Of a DNA stretch of 18,525 nucleotides, positions 13,720-18,525 are shown piece by piece. Positions within the stretch are counted from its first letter, which is position 1, and each line of letters opens with the position of its first letter. Origin of the DNA: Cyanobacteriota bacterium (GTDB taxonomy: Bacteria; Cyanobacteriota; Cyanobacteriia; Phormidesmidales; Phormidesmidaceae); the NCBI GenBank assembly GCA_027483425.1, contig JAIXUR010000408.1, positions 1-18,525 of the forward strand. The letters run 5' to 3'. Below the pieces are notes generated by a model. That model saw only the letters and a list, made by a program, of their open reading frames with translations. It ran no database searches and was not told where the DNA came from. Position numbers and translations under genes: made by a program.

Positions 13720-13743
13720 TTCAAAATTCAAAGTTCACAATTC
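13720..13743. repeat. Heptamer tandem repeat, three units
   Basis: TTCAAAA, TTCAAAG and TTCACAA follow one another at 13720, 13727 and 13734, with a partial fourth unit TTC. This is a short heptameric tandem repeat of the type common between cyanobacterial genes. It lies in the 146-bp gap between the convergent HLIP and argF genes, next to a GGTGGGT-rich stretch (13681-13710). No terminator is obvious there. Confidence 0.55.
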
Positions 13744-13822
13744 TTGTCGTTTCAACTTTCCTATTCCACCCCTACCTCATTTAGTCCCATCCCGCGCCTT
13801 TATGCCCATGACTTATGGGGCT

Positions 13823-14746
13823 TCAGCTCAAAACACTGGCTAGGAGCGCCTTTTGGGCATGCATCCGGTTCTCGGCTTGATCCCATACCCGTGAGGCAGG
13901 GCCTTCAATCACCTCAGCGGTAATTTCTTCGCCTCGGTGCGCCGGTAGGCAGTGGAGGACGATCGCATCGGCACTGGCCTGTTTCATCAGAGCGTCATTG
14001 ACCTGGTAGGGCTGAAACATGGGTAGCCGTTCCCCAGCCTCTGATTCCTGGCCCATGCTGGCCCACACATCGGTGTAAATGACCTGAGCGTCTTTGACCG
14101 CCGCCTCTGGATCGGGGGTGATTAACACCTTGCCCCGTCCCCCCATGAGTTGGTTTGCCTGGGCCACGATGTTGGGGTCGGGGGCATAGCCCTCGGGGCC
14201 AGCAATATGGACGTTCATGCCCACCAGGGCACAGCCCAGGAGCAGCGAGTGGGCTACGTTGTTACCGTCTCCCAGGTAGGTGAGGGTCAGCCCCTGAAGG
14301 GAGCCAAATTCTTCTTGAATCGTCAGCAGGTCGGCCAGAATCTGGCAGGGATGTTCCAGATCCGTCAGGGCGTTGATCACCGGAATTGACGCATAGTCAG
14401 CAAATTCTTGGATTTCAGCCTGATCGAAGGTGCGAATGGCCACCACGTCCAGGTAGCGATCGAGCACTCGGGCGGTGTCACTGGTGGGTTCCCCCCGACT
14501 AACCTGGGTGACGCCACTGTGCAAATCCAGCACCTGCCCACCCAGCTGAAACATAGCCACCGAAAAGCTGACCCGAGTACGGGTTGAGGCCTTGCGAAAC
14601 AAAAGCCCCAGCACCTTCTGGGGAAACTGAGGCCGATGGTTGCCGGCCTTGAGATCGGCCGCAAAGGTGAGCAGGCTGGCCAGTTCACCAGCACTGAGAT
14701 CGCTCAGGCTGAGCAGATCGCGTCCGCTTAGGGATGGCATGGACAT
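13823..14746 (-). CDS. argF: Ornithine carbamoyltransferase
   Basis: This cytoplasmic enzyme of arginine synthesis condenses ornithine with carbamoyl phosphate to citrulline. Numbered from the start chosen here (307 residues), the carbamoyl-phosphate site is RKASTRTR (51-58) and HPCQ (132-135). The ornithine side is DVWASMGQE (226-234), and the catalytic cysteine lies in HCLPAHRGEE (265-274). The length agrees with bacterial OTC. Start choice is uncertain: in-frame ATGs occur at 14773, 14746 and 14740 and none has a good ribosome site. Homologues begin close to LSGRDLLSL, so I prefer 14746 or 14740. It is divergent to the CapA-like gene, and no other arg gene is in the window. Confidence 0.95.
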   Translation of the reverse strand: MSMPSLSGRDLLSLSDLSAGELASLLTFAADLKAGNHRPQFPQKVLGLLFRKASTRTRVSFSVAMFQLGGQVLDLHSGVTQVSRGEPTSDTARVLDRYLDVVAIRTFDQAEIQEFADYASIPVINALTDLEHPCQILADLLTIQEEFGSLQGLTLTYLGDGNNVAHSLLLGCALVGMNVHIAGPEGYAPDPNIVAQANQLMGGRGKVLITPDPEAAVKDAQVIYTDVWASMGQESEAGERLPMFQPYQVNDALMKQASADAIVLHCLPAHRGEEITAEVIEGPASRVWDQAENRMHAQKALLASVLS

Positions 14747-14867
14747 GGGCAAAATTCGGTAAAAATAAGACATTAGCAGATTATTGGGGAAGCCTCCGCT
14801 GAGTCTGTATTGGCGGGGTCAAACGAGTAATTTGGTTCAGACGTACTATAAACTGCCGTGATGTGGT

Positions 14868-17228
14868 ATGGCTGTGGGCGTGCTGCCCCCTGAAGTCTGG
14901 ACTATGATTGGTGCATTGCATTTGCCACGGCAGTTATGGTCTCTGGGTTTTAGTCTCTGGAGATCTATCTATACAGCCACAGTTGCCTTTGCTATCTTGT
15001 CAAGTCTGTCTATGATTAGCGCGGTTGTTCCACCCCAGCCCCAGCCTTTGCCCATAGGGTCGCGGCCTCAGTCTGCCACGGTGCGAGAGCGGGCGGCGGC
15101 GGGCTATTTTCGCGATCTTGCCCTGTGGCTAAATCAGCCCCTGGCACCCCACGGCATTTTTGTGCAAGTGCAGGCTGACCGCCCTGGCTGTCTGCGGCTG
15201 GTGGTTGAGTTTGAGCAACCACCGATTAAAGATCACCTGCTGCGGTTTCTGTGCCATCGGGTCTGGCAGCTCAATTCTGACCTGATCGAGGGGATCTGCG
15301 TGGTGGCTCGACCCCTAGGCCATCACCAGGTACTCTGGCAGCAGCGCATTAAGATTACCACCCCGGCCCTGCGGCGTCGCCTGGCGGCCCTAGCGGCCCA
15401 GCCTCGCCAACGAACCTTGGCATCGCCGCTGCCGCCTCAGCTGAGGGTGCCCCAAGGGCTCAAGGGGCTGTCGCGCCAGCGGTTACAAACCCTGCGCACC
15501 GTTGTGCTGTCTGGCTCGGCCGTGGCCGCCTTTGTCCTGGGGTGTTTATTAGAAACTATCCTGACTGGGCCAGCCCCATCTCTGCCCCAGTTTGCCGCCT
15601 CGTCTGAGGTCAATCCTGCCGGTGGAGTCCCTGGCGAGGCCGATACGGCTGAGTCTTTTCCAAGCCAGGGCAGGGGGGAGGCCTTGTCGGTTGTGGCAAG
15701 GGGAACTGCCACCCCCCCTCAACCCCCAGGCAATCGTCCTACCGTGGTCGATACGGCCCTGGAGCCGGTGGGGGTGATGACCCATCAACCGACCACTCCT
15801 GGGCCCTCTAGCGATGTCACGCTGCTGTTTGGCGGCGATATCTCCCTTGACGATATTGATCCAAAAGCCCTGACGGCCCCAGGGGGCTTTTTTGCCGATG
15901 TAGCAGAGTATGGCCAAGCGGATATAGCTCTGGTCAGCCTAGCCACTCCTCTGACTAAGGCGGCCACCAACCTGCAGGAGGAACTGCGCCACCAGACCCG
16001 CACCGATGCCGTTGATCTGCTCGTTAACAGCGGCGTCGATATGGTTAACCTCACCCACAGCCGCCTGATGGACTATGGGGCAGCGGGGCTAGATGAAACC
16101 CTCACGACCCTAGACAGTAAGGGGCTCTACCGCATTGGGGCGGGGCGCAACGCCCTAGAAGCCCGTCGCCCTGAGGTGCTAGATGTCAACGGCAAACGTA
16201 TTGCCTACCTCAGCTATGCCATGGGGGGCAACGATGCGGCCCATGATACGGCCCTGCTCAAGGAGCGAGGGGCGACTGAAGACCCGGAGGTAGCTAAGGA
16301 GGTTAAAAACTTTAAGGCGGCCACAGCCTTCAAGGATCGAGCTGGGTTTAACGCCCAGAATATGCCCGAGATCGTGGCCGATATTCAATCCCTGCGGGAC
16401 GAAGTGGACTGGATTATCGTCAACTTTCGCTGGGTTGACAACCTCAGCGAACAGCCCAATTTTATGCAGACCAACCTGGCTCGGCTGGCCATTGATCAAG
16501 GGGCCGATGTGGTGGTGGGCTACCATCCCACCGTCATTCAAGGCGGCGAAATCTATAAGGGGCGGCCGATCGCCTACTCCCTGGGTGACTTTGTCTTTCG
16601 CCCCAATGACCCCATTGAGAGCCAAGATTCGGCCGTGCTGAAGGTATCGCTCAAGGACGACCAAATGCAGGTGGAGCTGATACCGGTGCGGGTCCGCGAC
16701 TCTCGCCCTAAAACCCTCACGGGGTCTGACCGTGAGGCCGTGCTTCAGCGTATCGAACAGGCATCGTCGCAGTTTGACCAGCCACTCAAGTCGCCGGTCG
16801 TACTCGACCTCAAGAGCCCAGCGGTCTCGCCAGAAACCGTCAGTGACCCCAACAGCCCCTTTGTGTCCCCGGAGGCCGCAGAGATTTTGCCGGTGGAAAC
16901 TAAGCCCCAGCCGCCGATTCAGCCCAAGGATCCGGCTGAGTCCAGGAGTCAGGGGGTTCAACCGTTGCCGGAGTCGGCCACTCCCCGGTCTGAGGTCTCT
17001 GAGCCTACGGTGCGGCCTGAACTGAAGCCGGAACTAGAGCCAGAACTGGACATTGAGTTCAACGAAGACCTTCCGGAGTGGGGCACAAAAGTGTCGCCTC
17101 AGCAGCGGCAGTTTAAGCCGGTGCCTACCCAGCGCAGCGGCAGCGATCGCTCCAGCGTTGACAGGCCAGGCTCGCCATTGCAGACCCACCTCTGGGGCGA
17201 GCCCGTCGAGACGAGGGTCAACCGATGA
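14868..17228 (+). CDS. CapA/PGA_cap-like protein with N-terminal cyanobacterial domain
   Basis: This 786-residue, probably membrane-anchored protein has several parts. Residues about 30-54 are a hydrophobic segment. Residues 72-165 resemble a domain repeated in many cyanobacterial proteins (ALWLNQPLAPHGIFVQV, then CLRLVVEFEQPP). A second membrane helix follows at 210-231, then a Pro/Thr linker. A CapA-type domain lies at about 315-610 with LLFGGDISLDD, DYGAAGLDETLTTL, GADVVVGYHPTVIQ and IAYSLGDFVF. The tail is about 170 residues, Pro/Glu-rich, with PELKPELEPELD. Typical CapA has NLE, NNH and HWG at its active site; here the matching places read SLAT, LTH and NFRW, so enzymatic activity is doubtful. 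Family members act in polyglutamate capsule or envelope metabolism. The start could also be the ATG at 14904. The epimerase gene follows 57 bp later. Confidence 0.8.
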   Translation: MAVGVLPPEVWTMIGALHLPRQLWSLGFSLWRSIYTATVAFAILSSLSMISAVVPPQPQPLPIGSRPQSATVRERAAAGYFRDLALWLNQPLAPHGIFVQVQADRPGCLRLVVEFEQPPIKDHLLRFLCHRVWQLNSDLIEGICVVARPLGHHQVLWQQRIKITTPALRRRLAALAAQPRQRTLASPLPPQLRVPQGLKGLSRQRLQTLRTVVLSGSAVAAFVLGCLLETILTGPAPSLPQFAASSEVNPAGGVPGEADTAESFPSQGRGEALSVVARGTATPPQPPGNRPTVVDTALEPVGVMTHQPTTPGPSSDVTLLFGGDISLDDIDPKALTAPGGFFADVAEYGQADIALVSLATPLTKAATNLQEELRHQTRTDAVDLLVNSGVDMVNLTHSRLMDYGAAGLDETLTTLDSKGLYRIGAGRNALEARRPEVLDVNGKRIAYLSYAMGGNDAAHDTALLKERGATEDPEVAKEVKNFKAATAFKDRAGFNAQNMPEIVADIQSLRDEVDWIIVNFRWVDNLSEQPNFMQTNLARLAIDQGADVVVGYHPTVIQGGEIYKGRPIAYSLGDFVFRPNDPIESQDSAVLKVSLKDDQMQVELIPVRVRDSRPKTLTGSDREAVLQRIEQASSQFDQPLKSPVVLDLKSPAVSPETVSDPNSPFVSPEAAEILPVETKPQPPIQPKDPAESRSQGVQPLPESATPRSEVSEPTVRPELKPELEPELDIEFNEDLPEWGTKVSPQQRQFKPVPTQRSGSDRSSVDRPGSPLQTHLWGEPVETRVNR

Positions 17229-17285
17229 CTCCCCGCCCGAGAAGAGCTGTGGTAACGTCTAGGCATACCGCCGTTGAGGTGCCCT

Positions 17286-18155
17286 GTGTTTGCCGTAGCC
17301 CTAAAAGCAGACCCGTCTCCCACCTATGTCCTCTCAGATACTGACTCCGCGGCCCGGCTTGAAATTGTGCCCGATCGCGGCGGCCTGGCTACCCAATGGC
17401 AGGTAGAGGGCCAGGATATTTTTTACTTTGATCGCGATCGCTTCACTGACCCAGCCCTATCAGTGCGGGGGGGCATTCCCATTCTGTTTCCGATCTGTGG
17501 CAACCTGCCCGCTAACCAGTACAGCCTGGACGGCCAGACCTACAGCCTCAAACAGCATGGCTTTGCTCGTGATCTACCCTGGCAGGTCATAGAGCAGGAT
17601 GTCACCGAGGCGGCCAGCCTGACCCTGGCTCTGGGCAGCGACGATGCTACCCTGGCGCAATACCCCTTTGAGTTCAAGCTCGTCTTTACCTTCAAGCTGC
17701 GGGGCCACATTCTGGAACTGCAGCAGGCGTTTACTAACCTGGCCGAGCGGCCCATGCCCTTCTCCACTGGGCTACACCCCTATTTCTTGGTCCAAGACAA
17801 ATCTCAGCTAGAGTTTGAAATTCCGGCGACGGAGTACCGCAATCACCTGACGGGTGGGATAGAGACCTTTGATGGTCGCTTTGACTTTGCCCAGGATGAG
17901 ATTGATCTGGCCTTTCAGGGCTTGACCGCCCCCGCTGCTACAGTCACCGACCACCACCTGGGACGGCGACTGACCGTCTCCTGGAGTGCCGACTATGCCA
18001 AGCTGGTGTTTTGGACGGTTAAGGGCAAAGACTACTACTGCCTAGAGCCCTGGACGGCCCCCCGCAACGCCCTCAACACGGGTGAGAATCTGCTGATCCT
18101 TGAGCCCCAGCAGACCTTAACCACCACGGTGCGCATGGCGGTGGCCTTTTTGTAG
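17286..18155 (+). CDS. Aldose 1-epimerase-family (galactose-mutarotase-like) protein
   Basis: This 289-residue beta-sandwich protein of the mutarotase superfamily should interconvert the alpha and beta anomers of a hexose or hexose 6-phosphate. Catalytic-type residues are His91 (QHGFARDLPW), His164 in TGLHPYF and Glu254 in CLEPWTAP. RGGIPILFPICGNLP (61-75) is typical of the glucose-6-phosphate epimerase/YeaD-like branch. I chose the GTG at 17286 because GAGG lies 6 nt upstream. A TTG at 17274 would add only four residues and would include this ribosome site. The 57-bp gap to the CapA-like gene suggests one transcript, though a functional link is not evident. Confidence 0.88.
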   Translation: MFAVALKADPSPTYVLSDTDSAARLEIVPDRGGLATQWQVEGQDIFYFDRDRFTDPALSVRGGIPILFPICGNLPANQYSLDGQTYSLKQHGFARDLPWQVIEQDVTEAASLTLALGSDDATLAQYPFEFKLVFTFKLRGHILELQQAFTNLAERPMPFSTGLHPYFLVQDKSQLEFEIPATEYRNHLTGGIETFDGRFDFAQDEIDLAFQGLTAPAATVTDHHLGRRLTVSWSADYAKLVFWTVKGKDYYCLEPWTAPRNALNTGENLLILEPQQTLTTTVRMAVAFL

Positions 18156-18162
18156 AACTGGC

Positions 18163-18237
18163 ATTAAGAAACCATAATCTCGTCTTAAGCAGAAATTATC
18201 CTCTCTTAAGCGGAATTTGGTGAGGCTCCCTGATAAT
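18163..18237 (+). promoter_or_regulatory. Pho-box-like array and -10 box of phoX
   Basis: Octamers resembling the cyanobacterial Pho box PyTTAAPyPy(T/A) lie on a 10-11 bp grid: 18163 ATTAAGAA, 18173 CATAATCT, 18184 CTTAAGCA, 18195 ATTATCCT and 18205 CTTAAGCG (5, 7, 7, 6 and 6 of 8 matches). TTAAG itself recurs exactly every 21 bp (18164, 18185, 18206). The last octamer falls where the -35 would be, for a TGATAAT -10 box at 18231-18237. That is the arrangement of PhoB/SphR-activated promoters. Confidence 0.6.
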
Positions 18238-18259
18238 TGGCCTTGGCGTTGTGGATCCA

Positions 18260-18293
18260 CTCCTAGCGGGACTGGCATCCACCCAGTCAGGAG
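18260..18293 (+). promoter_or_regulatory. Hairpin in the phoX 5' leader
   Basis: GACTGG (18270-18275) pairs with CCAGTC (18283-18288), and CTCCT (18260-18264) pairs with AGGAG (18289-18293) across a 5-nt bulge, making an 11-bp two-part stem. It lies between the predicted transcription start (about 18244) and the AGGA ribosome site at 18306-18309. No T tract follows, so termination is unlikely. It may affect stability or translation of the transcript. Confidence 0.4.
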
Positions 18294-18319
18294 CCCTATT
18301 AATTCAGGATTCAATCGGT

Positions 18320-18525
18320 ATGAGCCTCAACCGTAGACAGCTTTTGATGTTTTTTGGTGCCACTGCGGGCACCGTTACCCTGGGGACATGGCCCAACTCC
18401 TCTGGCCGTGGTCTGGGCACCCAGGCCGCCTCGGCCGCTTCCGGCTTGGCCTTTAAGCCGGTCAAAGTGCCCATGCCCCTGACCACCATGGGTCTTACCG
18501 CCAACCAGCAAGCGACGGAGTTTGC
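18320..18525 (+). CDS. phoX: PhoX-type alkaline phosphatase (DUF839), N-terminal part
   Basis: The gene runs off the right edge after 68 codons. The N-terminus MSLNRRQLLMFFGATAG has a twin-arginine followed by a hydrophobic stretch and an Ala-rich region with AASAA, as in Tat signal peptides. The mature start LAFKPVKVPMPLTTMGLTANQQ matches the beginning of cyanobacterial PhoX/DUF839 phosphatases. These are Ca2+/Fe3+-dependent enzymes exported folded to release phosphate from organic esters. The catalytic part is outside the window, so the call rests on the first 68 residues plus the Pho-box-like promoter. AGGA lies 10 nt before the ATG. Confidence 0.75.
   Translation, partial: MSLNRRQLLMFFGATAGTVTLGTWPNSSGRGLGTQAASAASGLAFKPVKVPMPLTTMGLTANQQATEF

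Noticed and set aside
16179..16961. 260-codon open frame antisense to the CapA-like gene
   Set aside because: The sense strand encodes recognisable CapA motifs throughout; the antisense frame shows no family features.
1..18525. CRISPR array, prophage or defence island
   Set aside because: No regularly spaced direct repeats, cas, integrase or phage structural genes are seen. The Uma2 fragment alone is not evidence of a defence system.

Overview
The window comes from a cyanobacterium of moderately high GC. The evidence is a complete psbA (photosystem II D1), a high-light-inducible protein, a HetZ-family regulator, the classic cyanobacterial tRNA-Leu(UAA) group I intron, and many GCGATCGC (HIP1) octamers. 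A Leptolyngbya/Nodosilinea-type filamentous lineage is my inference, based mainly on HetZ and overall style. It is not proven.

Layout. Bases 1-570 hold the 3' end of an Uma2-family endonuclease gene, tail to tail with a small membrane protein. The membrane gene is divergent from an XRE/MmyB-type regulator (679-1506), and a good promoter plus a perfect palindrome lie between them. Leftward genes follow: diacylglycerol kinase, a SAM methyltransferase, then an intergenic region with repeat remnants, then psbA (high-light D1:2 type) with a perfect 26-bp terminator palindrome. Next comes tRNA-Leu(UAA), split by a 266-nt group I intron, and a gene-poor stretch of about 900 bp. That stretch holds a probable unannotated structured RNA (about 4977-5188) and a 130-bp MITE-like element. 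Then come a 467-aa unknown protein, larC (leftward) divergent from a TsaC/YciO-type gene, a hetZ homologue, an OmpR-family response regulator, a rhomboid protease behind an S66 LD-carboxypeptidase, a 52-aa HLIP gene, argF, a two-membrane-span CapA-like protein, a sugar epimerase, and the 5' end of a Tat-exported PhoX-type phosphatase preceded by a Pho-box-like array.

Two environmental responses can be read from the regulatory DNA. The first is light stress: psbA with Glu130, and the HLIP gene, each have an HLR1-like (RpaB-type) sequence. The second is phosphate starvation: octamers on a 10-11 bp grid directly upstream of a -10 box and phoX. Most other genes are housekeeping or orphan members of known pathways (LarC, OTC, TsaC-like).

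The best candidate for something undescribed is the RNA-like region after tRNA-Leu. It has a long-range closing stem, a three-way junction, and a terminator hairpin that competes with the closing stem. Cyanobacterial 6S RNA is one testable identity. All calls come from reading the sequence without database searches.
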